This document shows, piece after piece, positions 38,670 through 46,767 of a stretch of DNA of 51,931 nucleotides. Both the position numbers and the translations under genes were made by a program. The stretch comes from JANNRA01 sp031401035. GTDB lineage: Bacteria; Desulfobacterota; Binatia; HRBIN30; CADEER01. Position 1 is the first letter of the stretch. Every line of letters begins with the position of its first letter. Under the pieces are notes generated by a model that did no database searches, was not told the DNA's origin, and saw nothing but the letters and a program-made list of their open reading frames with translations. The stretch lies in contig JANNRA010000050.1 of NCBI GenBank assembly GCA_031401035.1, forward strand, positions 1 to 51,931. Direction: 5' to 3'.

Positions 38670-39293
38670 TCAGGCGAGGGCTCGGGCCAGCGCGTCGGCG
38701 CCGATGGCGCCGCGCAGTTGCGCGAGCATGTAACGCTGCACGCGCTCCGCCGGCCAGTCGGTGAAGCTCATCTGCATCAGCATCCAGGTGGCGCCGACCA
38801 GCATCAGGGCGGAGCTGCCGGCGTCGATGTCGGCGCCGATATCGCCGCTCGCCTGCCCGCGGCGGATCGTCTCCTCGCAGCGGCGCAGCATGCCTTCCTG
38901 GAAACGCAGGAACAGGGGCCACACCTCGTCGCGGATGGCGCTGCTCCACTCGAGCAGCACGCGCGCCCGGGCCGGGTCGCTCTGTACGGAGGTCGCAAAG
39001 GCGACTGCGTGTTCGAGGAGGGCCGTCGACGCCGGCCGATCTGGCCGGTGGAAGCGGTCTGCCATCACCTCGTAATACGAGGCGACCGCCTCGAGGACGC
39101 TCTGCACCAGCGCCTGGCGGGTGCGGAAGTAACTGAACACGGCCGGCACCGAGACCGCCGCGGCGCGGGCGACGTCGGCGTGGCCGGCGCGGCCGAGGCC
39201 GCGCTCGGCGAACACCAGGATGGCGCAGTCGAGCAGCTGCTGCCGTCGGTCGGCGGGCGCCAGGCGGCGGGCCCGCTGTCGCATCACGTCCAT
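38670..39293 (-). CDS. TetR-family transcriptional regulator
   Basis: A 207-residue regulator. The N-terminal helix-turn-helix is R-R-Q-Q-L-L-D-C-A-I-L-V-F-A-E-R-G-L-G-R-A-G-H-A-D followed by V-A-R-A-A-A-V-S-V-P-A-V-F-S-Y-F-R-T-R. The rest is helical, as in ligand-binding TetR domains, and contains W-P-L-F-L-R-F-Q-E-G-M-L-R-R. It lies between sdhCAB (same strand, downstream) and the divergent dihydrolipoyl dehydrogenase gene. A short hairpin (CCCGC-GCCA-GCGGG, 38651-38664) follows its stop. Control of either neighbour is inferred from position only; the ligand may be an acyl-CoA or another small molecule. Confidence 0.93.
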   Translation of the reverse strand: MDVMRQRARRLAPADRRQQLLDCAILVFAERGLGRAGHADVARAAAVSVPAVFSYFRTRQALVQSVLEAVASYYEVMADRFHRPDRPASTALLEHAVAFATSVQSDPARARVLLEWSSAIRDEVWPLFLRFQEGMLRRCEETIRRGQASGDIGADIDAGSSALMLVGATWMLMQMSFTDWPAERVQRYMLAQLRGAIGADALARALA

Positions 39294-39368
39294 CGTCGGA
39301 GGCTACCAACCATGTGGGGTGATCGCCACTCGCGCCGCGGCGCATGGACGTCCGCCGCTGGCCGTTTC

Positions 39369-39377
39369 TGCTAGACT
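39369..39377 (+). promoter_or_regulatory. extended -10 element of lpdA
   Basis: TGCTAGACT, identical to the element at 33667-33675 before ndh. The hexamer TAGACT (39372-39377) ends eight bases before ATG 39386, so the transcript would be leaderless. No Shine-Dalgarno and no -35 match are seen. Confidence 0.5.
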
Positions 39378-39385
39378 GCCGCTCC

Positions 39386-40774
39386 ATGAGCCATGATCTC
39401 ATCGTCATCGGCGGCGGCCCGGGCGGCTACGTGGCCGCCATCCGCGGCCGCCAACTCGGATTGCGCACCGCGCTCGTCGAACGCGAGCACCTCGGCGGTG
39501 TCTGCCTCAACTGGGGCTGCATTCCAACCAAAGCGCTGCTGCGCTCGGCCGAGCTCACCCATCTCCTGCGGCATCTCGACGAGTACGGACTCAGCGCGGC
39601 CGAGGTCAAGGTCGATCTGCCGGCGATGGTGGCGCGTTCGCGCGCCGTGGCGACGACGCTCGCGGCCGGCGTGAAGTTCCTGATGAAGAAGCACGGCGTC
39701 GAGGTGTTTGCGGGCACGGCGCGGCTGGACGGGCCGCGGCGTGTGGTGGTGGCGGGCGACACGCCGGTGCAGTTGGCGGCACCGCATGTCATTCTCGCCA
39801 CCGGCGCGCGGCCGCGCAGCCTGCCGGGGATGGAGCCGGACGGTCGCCTGCTGTGGACGGCGCGCGAGGCGATGGTGCCCGAGCGGCTGCCGGCATCGCT
39901 GTTGATCGTTGGCGCCGGTGCCATCGGCGTCGAGTTCGCCAGCTTCTACGCCGATCTCGGAACGGCGGTGACGTTGGTCGAGGCACTGCCGCGCATTCTG
40001 CCGCACGAGGATGAGGAGATCGCGTTGCTGGCCCATCAACACTTCACCCGGCGCGGCATCCGCATCAACGGCGGCGCGACGGTGCGGTCGCTCGAAAAGG
40101 GGCGCGACGAGGTGACGGCGGTGCTCGACCTCGGCGGCGGATCGCTGGCGCCGCTGACCGTCGACCGCGTCATCCTCGCGGTCGGTATCACCGGCAATGT
40201 CGAGGAGCTCGGTCTGGAGACGACGCGCGCCCGGGTCGAGCAGGGCCACGTCGTCATCGATGCCTGGTCCGCGACCGACGAGCCCGGCCTCTACGCCATC
40301 GGCGACGTGGCCGGACCCCCGTGGTTGGCGCACAAGGCCAGCCACGAGGGTATCGTCTGCGTCGAGCGCCTCGCCGGCCTCGCCGCGGTGCAGCCCCTCG
40401 ACGTCAGCGTCATCCCATCATGTACGTACAGCCGGCCGCAGGTGGCCAGCGTCGGTCTGAGCGAGACGGCGGCACGCGCCGGTGGTCGCGAGGTGCGGGT
40501 GGGTCGCACGGCGTATCGGGCCAACGGCAAGGCGCTCGCCATCGGCGAGCCCGACGGCCTGGTGAAGACGATCTTCGACGCTGCCAGCGGCGAGTTGCTC
40601 GGCGCCCACATCGTCGGCGCCGAGGCGACCGAGATGATCCAGGGCTACGTGATTGCACGCACGCTCGAAGCGACCGAGGCAGACCTGATGCGCACCGTCC
40701 TGCCGCATCCGACGCTGTCGGAAATGGTCGTGGAGTCGGTGTTCGATGCGTACGGCCGCGCGGTGAACACCTAG
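39386..40774 (+). CDS. lpdA: dihydrolipoyl dehydrogenase
   Basis: A 462-residue pyridine nucleotide-disulfide oxidoreductase, the E3 component of 2-oxoacid dehydrogenases and the glycine cleavage system. FAD motif V-I-G-G-G-P-G-G-Y-V-A-A; redox disulfide G-G-V-C-L-N-W-G-C-I-P-T-K; NAD motif I-V-G-A-G-A-I-G-V-E-F-A-S. The C-terminal interface motif H-P-T-L-S-E contains the catalytic His/Glu. I start at ATG 39386, as the FAD motif is only six residues inside; upstream in-frame starts would add a non-conserved extension. No E1/E2 genes are adjacent. The TetR gene is divergent, 92 bp away. Confidence 0.94.
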   Translation: MSHDLIVIGGGPGGYVAAIRGRQLGLRTALVEREHLGGVCLNWGCIPTKALLRSAELTHLLRHLDEYGLSAAEVKVDLPAMVARSRAVATTLAAGVKFLMKKHGVEVFAGTARLDGPRRVVVAGDTPVQLAAPHVILATGARPRSLPGMEPDGRLLWTAREAMVPERLPASLLIVGAGAIGVEFASFYADLGTAVTLVEALPRILPHEDEEIALLAHQHFTRRGIRINGGATVRSLEKGRDEVTAVLDLGGGSLAPLTVDRVILAVGITGNVEELGLETTRARVEQGHVVIDAWSATDEPGLYAIGDVAGPPWLAHKASHEGIVCVERLAGLAAVQPLDVSVIPSCTYSRPQVASVGLSETAARAGGREVRVGRTAYRANGKALAIGEPDGLVKTIFDAASGELLGAHIVGAEATEMIQGYVIARTLEATEADLMRTVLPHPTLSEMVVESVFDAYGRAVNT

Positions 40775-40970
40775 CTGGCCTTGATTCGAAAAGCCCTTCA
40801 CACGGAGGCACGGAGAAGCGGAGAGGACGGGGTCAGCCCGTGCATGCCGGCAGTGTTCGTCTCGTCATCTTCAGTGCGGTTGGGATCGAGGGAGTCAGTT
40901 GACCAGGACCCCAAGTCCTCCGTGTCTCCGTGTCTCCGTGTGAAGACCTTTGCTGTCAGATCAAGGCTGG
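40775..40970. mobile_element. MITE-like non-coding element with CACGGAG inverted repeats
   Basis: An element of about 196 bp filling the gap between lpdA (stop 40772-40774) and the convergent aminotransferase gene (stop 40972-40974). Ends: CTGGCCTTGAT (40775-40785) and ATCAAGGCTGG (40960-40970), inverted with two mismatches. Inside are long inverted arms built of CACGGAG units: TTCACACGGAGGCACGGAG... (40797-40828) and ...CTCCGTGTCTCCGTGTGAA (40915-40944), matching over about 30 bp with a 2-base indel. The ~86-base centre has no gene. I see no target-site duplication, so mobility is inferred. Confidence 0.7.
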
Positions 40971-40971
40971 T

Positions 40972-42201
40972 TCAGCGCTCGAGCGCGGCGATCTGCACGC
41001 AGATCGCCACCAGTTCCATCGCCTGGGTGATCTCGTCCAGACCCGGGAGACTGGGTGCGATGCGGATATTGCGGTCGCGCGGATCCCGACCGGACGGAAA
41101 CGTCGCGCCGGCCTTGGTCAGCTTGGTGCCGGCCGCGTCGGCCAGCAGCACGACGCGCGCCGCGCAGCCGTCGGGCGCGTCGAGGCTGACGAAGTAGCCG
41201 CCCAGCGGCCGGCTCCACGTGGTGCTGCCGCCGCCGCCGAGCTCGCGCTCGAGCACCGACTGCACCGCGTCGAACTTGGGGCGCAGGATGGCGGCGTGCC
41301 TGCGCATGTGTGCCGCGACACCGGCCGCATCCTTGAAGAAGCGTACGTGGCGCAGTTGATTGAGCTTGTCGTGTCCGATGGTCTGGATGCCGAGGCCGCC
41401 GAGCAGGTGGCGGATGTTGGTCGGACTGGCGGCGACGACGCCGACGCCGGCGCCGGCGAAGCTGATCTTCGACGTGGAGGTGAAGAGCAGGGGCCGGTCG
41501 GGGTGCCCTGCCGCCTTGCACGCCGTCAGGATATTGGCCAATGGCGGCGGCGTCTCGACCAGATGGTGGACAGCGTAGGCATTGTCCCAGAAGATGCGGA
41601 AGTCGGGCGCGGCGGTCTGCATGCGCGCCAACCGCTCCACCGTCTGCGCACTGCAGACGACGCCGCCTGGATTGCTGTAGCGCGGCACGATCCAGATGCC
41701 CTTGACCAGCGGATCGGCATGCGCCAGCCGTTCGACCCAGTCCATGTCCGGCCCGTCCGCGAGCATCGGCACCGGGATCATCTCGATGTCGAAGCGCTCG
41801 CAGATAGCGAAGTGGCGATCGTAGCCGGGCGTCGGACAGAGAAACTTGACCGGATGCCGGCCCCGCCAGGGCGGGCTGTCGGGCATGCCCGTGAGCAGAC
41901 CGAGCACCACGGCGTCGTGCATCAGTGCCAGGCTCGAGTTGCCGCCGACGATGACTTCGGCGGGCTCGACCTCCAGCAGGTCGGCGAACAGGCGGCGCGC
42001 CTCGGGTAGGCCCTCGAGGACGCCGTAGTTCCTGCAGTCCGTGCCGTCCGCCGCCCGGTAGTCGCGCCCCAGGCAGTCGAGCATGCCGAGCGCCAGATCG
42101 AGCTGCTCGGGGCACGGCTTGCCGCGCGTCATGTCCAGCGCCAGGCCGCGCTCTTTGAACGCGACATAGCGGGCACGCAGTGCAGCGAGTTGGTCTGACA
42201 T
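40972..42201 (-). CDS. aspartate aminotransferase, class Ic (AspT-like)
   Basis: A 409-residue PLP-dependent enzyme. It matches the class Ic aspartate aminotransferases typified by Corynebacterium AspT: L-A-L-D-M-T-R-G-K-P-C-P-E-Q-L-D-L at the N-terminus, L-C-P-T-P-G-Y-D-R-H-F, W-D-N-A-Y-A-V-H-H-L. The PLP lysine is in S-T-S-K-I-S-F-A-G-A-G, followed by H-D-K-L-N-Q-L-R-H-V-R-F and N-I-R-I-A-P-S-L-P. It interconverts aspartate/oxaloacetate and glutamate/2-oxoglutarate. A GAGGGG site precedes the ATG. The strong hairpin at 42216-42249 lies just upstream of that site, between this gene and the acyl-CoA dehydrogenase on the same strand. Confidence 0.88.
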   Translation of the reverse strand: MSDQLAALRARYVAFKERGLALDMTRGKPCPEQLDLALGMLDCLGRDYRAADGTDCRNYGVLEGLPEARRLFADLLEVEPAEVIVGGNSSLALMHDAVVLGLLTGMPDSPPWRGRHPVKFLCPTPGYDRHFAICERFDIEMIPVPMLADGPDMDWVERLAHADPLVKGIWIVPRYSNPGGVVCSAQTVERLARMQTAAPDFRIFWDNAYAVHHLVETPPPLANILTACKAAGHPDRPLLFTSTSKISFAGAGVGVVAASPTNIRHLLGGLGIQTIGHDKLNQLRHVRFFKDAAGVAAHMRRHAAILRPKFDAVQSVLERELGGGGSTTWSRPLGGYFVSLDAPDGCAARVVLLADAAGTKLTKAGATFPSGRDPRDRNIRIAPSLPGLDEITQAMELVAICVQIAALER

Positions 42202-42215
42202 TCGGATCCCCTCGA

Positions 42216-42249
42216 CCGGGACCCTCGCCCGGCGGGGCGAGGGTCCCGG
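42216..42249. repeat. perfect 15-bp G+C hairpin upstream of the aminotransferase gene
   Basis: CCGGGACCCTCGCCC (42216-42230), tetraloop GGCG, GGGCGAGGGTCCCGG (42235-42249): a perfect stem in the 51-bp gap between the acyl-CoA dehydrogenase stop (42253) and the aminotransferase start (42201). It could end the upstream transcript, protect an mRNA end, or be a short palindromic repeat. It lacks a T-tract. Confidence 0.85.
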
Positions 42250-42252
42250 GTG

Positions 42253-44163
42253 TTACGACGCGGCGGCGACCTTCGGCGGCTGGCCGTCCTGGGCCGTGAT
42301 GAAGGTCGTCTTGTAGTCGTCGGGCGAGAGGCCGAGCGGCATGCGGCCGTGCAGCAGCCACTCGTCGTCGCCCTTCATCACCTGCGCGGTGACGCTGTTG
42401 AGCTTCGCGTCGTCATTGCTCCACAGCGCCTTGAACGACGCGTCGACGCGGCGCCGTGCCTGGCGGCAGAAGAGGTCGGCAAGCTCGAGCGCCTGCGTGC
42501 CGTCGGTGCCGCCGCTGTCGCGCAGGCTGCGCGCCTGGGAACAGGTTGCCGACATGGCGAACAGCTCCATCACCACGTCGACGCAGCGGAACAGGAAGCC
42601 CTGCTTGCGCTCCATCTTGGCCTGGTAGATCGCCATGCCGTGGAAGCTCGACCGTGCCAGCTTGCGGGCGGCGCGATCGATGAAGCGCAGATGCGTGGCC
42701 AGGGGGCCCCAGTCGCCGTACTTGCTCCAGGTCGTCAGGCCGCGCAGCCACAGCGGCGGGTACCAGAGGGCGTAGTAGCCGAGGATCTTCGGCATGGCCG
42801 CGAGCTTGGTGGCCACGGTCGCCTTCGGATCGATCATCGCCCCCGCCACCTGCAGGTGCTTGTCGACCGCTTCGCGCGCCATGAACAGGTGCATGACCTC
42901 GCTCGAGCCCTCGAAGATGAGATTGATGCGGCAGTCGCGCATGACGCGTTCAACCGGGATCGGCGCCTCGCCGCGGCCCTTGAGCGACTTCTCGGTCTCG
43001 TAGCCGCGACCGCCGCGAATCTGCAGCGTGCGGTCGGCGATCTCCCAGCAGCGGACAGTGTTCCATTCCTTCGCCGCCGCTGCTTCCAAGCGGATGTCGT
43101 AGCCGCCGCGATCGGCCATCGCCGCCGCCAGTTTGGCGATCGAGTCCATCGCAAAGGTCGTCGCCGCCATGTCGGCAATGCGGTGCGAGACCGCCTCGTG
43201 CTTCCAGATCGGCAGGCCCCACTGGCTGCGCGCGTGCGACCAGCCGCGCACGATCTCGAGGCAGTTCTTGGCGATCCCGGCGCAGGCGGCCGGCAGGCTC
43301 AGGCGGCCGGTGTTGAGGGTGATGAGCGCGATCTTGAGTCCCTTGCCCTCCTCGCCGATCAGGTTCTCGCGCGGGATGCGGACGTCCTTGAAGCTGACGA
43401 TGCCGTTGGCCAGGGCCTTGAGACCCATGAAACGGCAGCGATACTCGATCTTCACGCCGGGCCAGGCTGTCTCGACGATGAAGGCGCTGATTTTCTTCGA
43501 CTTCGGGTCGCGCGCCATCACCACCAGGAGCTCGGCCATGGTGCTGTTGGTGCACCACAGCTTCTCGCCGTTCAGGATGAAGAAATCGCCCTGTGCCTCG
43601 ACCGTCGTCGACAGGCTGGCGGGGTCCGAACCGACGTTCGGCTCGGTGAGCGCGAATGCCGAGATGGCGCCCGCGGCGCAGCGGGGCAGGTACTTCTTTT
43701 TCTGTTCCGGGGTGCCGAAGAGTTTCAGCGGCTGCGGCACGCCGATTGACTGATGCGCCGAGAGCAGGGCGGTGATGTTGCCGTCACAGCTGCCAATCAT
43801 CTGCATGACCTGGCAGTACTCGCTGACGGAGAACCCCAGGCCGCCGTACTCCGTCGGGATCTTCATGCCAAAGGCGCCGAGCTTGCGCAGGCCGTCCACC
43901 ACCTGTTCCGGGTACTCGCCCGTCTCGTCGATCTCGATTGAGTCTACCTTTGTCTGAAGGAACTCTTGCAACTCATTGTAAAACTTTGTGAATTCCGGAC
44001 GCTCCGCCCGGTGGCCCGGGAACGGATGAACGAGGTCGAGGTTGAACTCGCCGAGGAACAACTCGCGCAGAAAGCCGCGTCCGGTCCATTCCTGTTCGCG
44101 CGACTCCTCGGCGACCTGTCTGGACTCCTGCTCGCTTGTCATGGTCTGCGGCGTGGCGCTCAT
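42253..44163 (-). CDS. acyl-CoA dehydrogenase, long form
   Basis: A 636-residue flavoenzyme that introduces the alpha-beta double bond in acyl-CoAs. Residues about 60-440 are the dehydrogenase core: L-G-A-F-G-M-K-I-P-T-E-Y-G-G-L-G-F-S, the flavin-binding A-F-A-L-T-E-P-N-V-G-S-D-P-A-S and W-C-T-N-S-T-M-A-E. R-C-W-E-I-A-D-R-T-L-Q-I-R-G-G-R-G-Y-E-T-E then spans the isoalloxazine/CoA site. The C-terminal ~180 residues form an additional helical domain, as in long-chain/VLCAD-like enzymes. It is not part of the carboxylase operon and not the size of AtuD/LiuA (~385), so it probably serves fatty-acid oxidation. Promoter candidate at 44215-44244. Confidence 0.95.
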   Translation of the reverse strand: MSATPQTMTSEQESRQVAEESREQEWTGRGFLRELFLGEFNLDLVHPFPGHRAERPEFTKFYNELQEFLQTKVDSIEIDETGEYPEQVVDGLRKLGAFGMKIPTEYGGLGFSVSEYCQVMQMIGSCDGNITALLSAHQSIGVPQPLKLFGTPEQKKKYLPRCAAGAISAFALTEPNVGSDPASLSTTVEAQGDFFILNGEKLWCTNSTMAELLVVMARDPKSKKISAFIVETAWPGVKIEYRCRFMGLKALANGIVSFKDVRIPRENLIGEEGKGLKIALITLNTGRLSLPAACAGIAKNCLEIVRGWSHARSQWGLPIWKHEAVSHRIADMAATTFAMDSIAKLAAAMADRGGYDIRLEAAAAKEWNTVRCWEIADRTLQIRGGRGYETEKSLKGRGEAPIPVERVMRDCRINLIFEGSSEVMHLFMAREAVDKHLQVAGAMIDPKATVATKLAAMPKILGYYALWYPPLWLRGLTTWSKYGDWGPLATHLRFIDRAARKLARSSFHGMAIYQAKMERKQGFLFRCVDVVMELFAMSATCSQARSLRDSGGTDGTQALELADLFCRQARRRVDASFKALWSNDDAKLNSVTAQVMKGDDEWLLHGRMPLGLSPDDYKTTFITAQDGQPPKVAAAS

Positions 44164-44214
44164 GGACGGCTCCCTTCGCGGTGCGGTTCGAATGCGGTGA
44201 CGTATAATTTTCGC

Positions 44215-44244
44215 TCCCTAGCCTAGCATCGAGCGAATCGTCAA
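44215..44244 (-). promoter_or_regulatory. possible promoter of the acyl-CoA dehydrogenase gene
   Basis: On the minus strand: TTGACG (-35, complement of 44239-44244), 18-bp spacer, TAGGGA (-10, complement of 44215-44220). Within the spacer GCTAGGCTAGG repeats the GCTAG unit seen at the ndh and lpdA promoters. The leader would be about 45 bases. The 281-bp divergent region (44164-44444) otherwise holds no recognisable gene. Confidence 0.42.
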
Positions 44245-44444
44245 CAAGCCTTGCAGAGGCTGACACCTGCCAGGCCATGGTTGAGTGGCGCGGACTCAGG
44301 GACGTCACGAATTTCACGTAGTGCCTGCCACTGCGCCGGTCGGTCCGTCACAGACTATGACGTGGCGGGTGCCAGGCCCGTGCCCCATACTGCACGAGCT
44401 TCGGCACAACCGTTGCTTGGCTATGTGCTCGAACGGGAGGCACA

Positions 44445-45458
44445 ATGCGGCTCGACGACGTCGGGGTATCTGGTTCCACGCCCAGCGCCAAGGTGCTGGT
44501 GGTTTCTATTGATGACGGCCTGTTCGGCGTCCACCTGGACTGGGTTGAAGGGGTGTTCGACGCCGGGGCGATCGCCACGCACCTGATCCGTGTCGCCGGC
44601 GGACGCGGCCGCCCGTTCCTGCTCGGTCAGCATCAACCGGCACCGCTGATCGACGTGCGCGAGCTGCTCGGCCTCGTCGAGTTGCTGGGATCGGCACGGC
44701 GCCCAGGGCGGCTGCTGCTGCGCTGCGCCGACGGTGCGGTGGCGTTGCCGATCGATGCCTGTCTCGGCATCCGTGCGCTGGTCCTCGACCGCCGCGCGCC
44801 GGTGCCGACGCGGGTCCTGCGCGACGGCGGCCTGCCGCTCGGTCATCTGAGCGACCTCGACGGGCGGCCGCTCACCGTGCTCGACCCCAATCGCCTGCTC
44901 GACGCCGATCTGCGCGCCGCCCTGGCGCCGCTGTGGACCAAGGCGCGGGCGCTGCACGAGCGCCTTCGCCGTGTCTCCGCGTTGTGGGAGGAGCTGCGCC
45001 GCGAGGCGACGGCCGAGCGCGTCCGCGCCTACGCCCGGCTGTGCAGCCGTACCGGCCAGGGCCGTACCGCCGGCGCGGCGCGCCGTCTGCTCGGCTACAT
45101 GGAAGCTGCCGACCGCGCCGGCGGTGCGGCCAGCGGGCCGGCGGAATGTGGCGGCGATGCGCTCGATGCCCTACTGCGCGAGCTCGTAGCGCGCGAGCGG
45201 ACGCGCGCCAGCGGCGCTCTGGTCGTCGAGGCGGCAGACGGCGCCCAGGGCGCCATCGTCCTCAGCGACGGCCGCGTCGTCGGCGCCACCTGCGGCGGTG
45301 CGGAGGGGCGGGCGGCGTTCTCGCGCCTGCTCAGCGCGGTGCCGATCGGGGCGCACTTCACCGCCCACCCCGAGGGGCGCGCCGCGCGTCCCGGCGATAG
45401 CGCCATCGCCCTGGCGATTGCCGCGCTGGCGGCGCTGCCCGATGCGGCGGCGCACTGA
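44445..45458 (+). CDS. CheW-like protein with C-terminal PATAN/DUF4388-like domain
   Basis: A 337-residue cytoplasmic signalling protein, start preceded by a GGGAGG site (44435-44440). The N-terminal ~165 residues resemble a CheW coupling domain (K-V-L-V-V-S-I-D-D-G-L-F-G-V-H-L-D-W-V-E-G-V, Q-P-A-P-L-I-D-V-R-E-L-L, G-A-V-A-L-P-I-D, L-T-V-L-D-P-N-R-L-L). The middle (175-225) is helical. The C-terminal ~110 residues look like a PATAN/DUF4388 domain (L-L-R-E-L-V-A-R-E-R-T-R-A-S-G-A-L-V-V-E, I-V-L-S-D-G-R-V-V-G-A), which often links receptors to cytoskeletal or gliding proteins. It is 19 bp upstream of the response regulator gene; the three genes look like one operon. Confidence 0.8.
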   Translation: MRLDDVGVSGSTPSAKVLVVSIDDGLFGVHLDWVEGVFDAGAIATHLIRVAGGRGRPFLLGQHQPAPLIDVRELLGLVELLGSARRPGRLLLRCADGAVALPIDACLGIRALVLDRRAPVPTRVLRDGGLPLGHLSDLDGRPLTVLDPNRLLDADLRAALAPLWTKARALHERLRRVSALWEELRREATAERVRAYARLCSRTGQGRTAGAARRLLGYMEAADRAGGAASGPAECGGDALDALLRELVARERTRASGALVVEAADGAQGAIVLSDGRVVGATCGGAEGRAAFSRLLSAVPIGAHFTAHPEGRAARPGDSAIALAIAALAALPDAAAH

Positions 45459-45477
45459 CCGAGACCGGAGACCTGAC

Positions 45478-46767
45478 ATGACTGATCCAGTCCGCGTTCT
45501 CGCCGTCGACGACAGCCTGACCATCCGCAAGGCCCTCGAGCTGATCCTTGTCCCAGCCGGCCACGATGTGACCTTCGCCGCCAGCGGTGCCGAAGCGCTC
45601 GAGCAGGCGCAGCAGGCTCCCCCGGGGGTGATCCTGCTCGACTTCATTCTGCCCGATATGCGCGGCAGCGAGGTCTGCCGTCAGCTGCGCGACGACCCGC
45701 GCACGGCGCACGTACCGGTGGTGCTCATCTCCGCGCGCGGTGCGGAGATCCAGCAAGCCTACCACGACGCGCCCAACGTGGTGCGCTACCTGCCGAAGCC
45801 GTTCGCGCCCGAGGATGTGCTGGCGGTGGTGGCGGAGATCGGTGCCGCCGGATTCGCGGTGCCCAGTCAGGTCGCGACGGTGGCAGTCACGAGCGCCGCC
45901 CCGGCGCCGGTCCCCGAGATGACGGCGGAGGCGCCCGCCTGGGCAGCCGACCGCGGCGCACCGATGCCCGACCGCCGCGGCGACGAGGCACCGGAGGAGT
46001 CCGCATACGCCGCGGCCGAGGAGACCGCGGAGGATGCAGCCGAGAGCCCTGTGCCGCTCCACGGCAGCATCGACGGCGCGGCGCGCGGCGCCATCGAGAC
46101 GATGCTCGAGGCGCTACGTGGCGGTCTCGAAGGCGTCTACGTCGAAGAGCTCGACACCTCCGGGGCGCTGGCGGATCGCGCCCGATCCTACACGGATGTG
46201 GCGACGCGCCTGCGCGAGCAGCTCGGCGAGGCGCTGCGCCAGGCCGAGTCCGGCGCCAGCGCCGCACTCTGTGATGACGGCTCGATCCGTTCGCTGGGCG
46301 ATACGCTGCTCGATTCGTATCGCCGCGTCTGCCGTCTACTGTTCCGCGCTGCCGCCAGCGGCGCCCTCGACGCCGGCACCGCGACGGCAGCCCGTCCGCG
46401 CGTCCTGATCGCCTGCCACCGCGATAGTCCCGTCTACCCGGCGCTGGCACGCGCCGCCGACGAGGCCGGTGAGGACTGGATCGCCTTGCGCGTGGCCGCC
46501 GACTTCCGCCAGCTGCCGATGACCGTGCGCCTGTTCGGTCCGACGCACGTGCTGGTCGACGCCGGCCGCGCCGGCCCGGCCTGGGAGCAGGTGCAGCTGG
46601 CGCGCCGCCTCCCCGAGGGCCGCCGCATGCAGGTCGTTGGGCTGCAGTCGGCCGGGATTGCCGCCGACGCGGCCGTGGCCGCCGACGCCGTCGTCGTCCC
46701 CGCCAGTGCCGATCTGCTGGCGCTACTGCGCGGCCGCATCGATCCTCAGCTGGAGGCGGCTGCGTGA
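45478..46767 (+). CDS. response regulator with N-terminal receiver and C-terminal receiver-like domain
   Basis: A 429-residue protein starting at ATG 45478; the frame is open upstream but antisense-like, and the receiver begins here. N-terminal CheY-like receiver (about 5-120): acidic pair D11/D12 in V-D-D-S-L, phospho-acceptor D55 in L-L-D-F-I-L-P-D, K107 in L-P-K-P-F. A Pro/Ala/Glu linker (about 130-215) follows, then a helical segment (about 215-310) and a receiver-like fold without the aspartates (R-P-R-V-L-I-A-C-H-R-D-S-P-V-Y-P to the end). There is no DNA-binding domain, so output is by protein interaction. The stop overlaps the start of the coiled-coil gene (GTGA 46764-46767). Confidence 0.9.
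   Translation: MTDPVRVLAVDDSLTIRKALELILVPAGHDVTFAASGAEALEQAQQAPPGVILLDFILPDMRGSEVCRQLRDDPRTAHVPVVLISARGAEIQQAYHDAPNVVRYLPKPFAPEDVLAVVAEIGAAGFAVPSQVATVAVTSAAPAPVPEMTAEAPAWAADRGAPMPDRRGDEAPEESAYAAAEETAEDAAESPVPLHGSIDGAARGAIETMLEALRGGLEGVYVEELDTSGALADRARSYTDVATRLREQLGEALRQAESGASAALCDDGSIRSLGDTLLDSYRRVCRLLFRAAASGALDAGTATAARPRVLIACHRDSPVYPALARAADEAGEDWIALRVAADFRQLPMTVRLFGPTHVLVDAGRAGPAWEQVQLARRLPEGRRMQVVGLQSAGIAADAAVAADAVVVPASADLLALLRGRIDPQLEAAA

Noticed and set aside
44203..44208. A perfect TATAAT hexamer on the plus strand
   Set aside because: No -35-like hexamer 15-19 bp upstream, and it lies ~230 bp before the next plus-strand start; more likely chance in a short A+T-rich patch.
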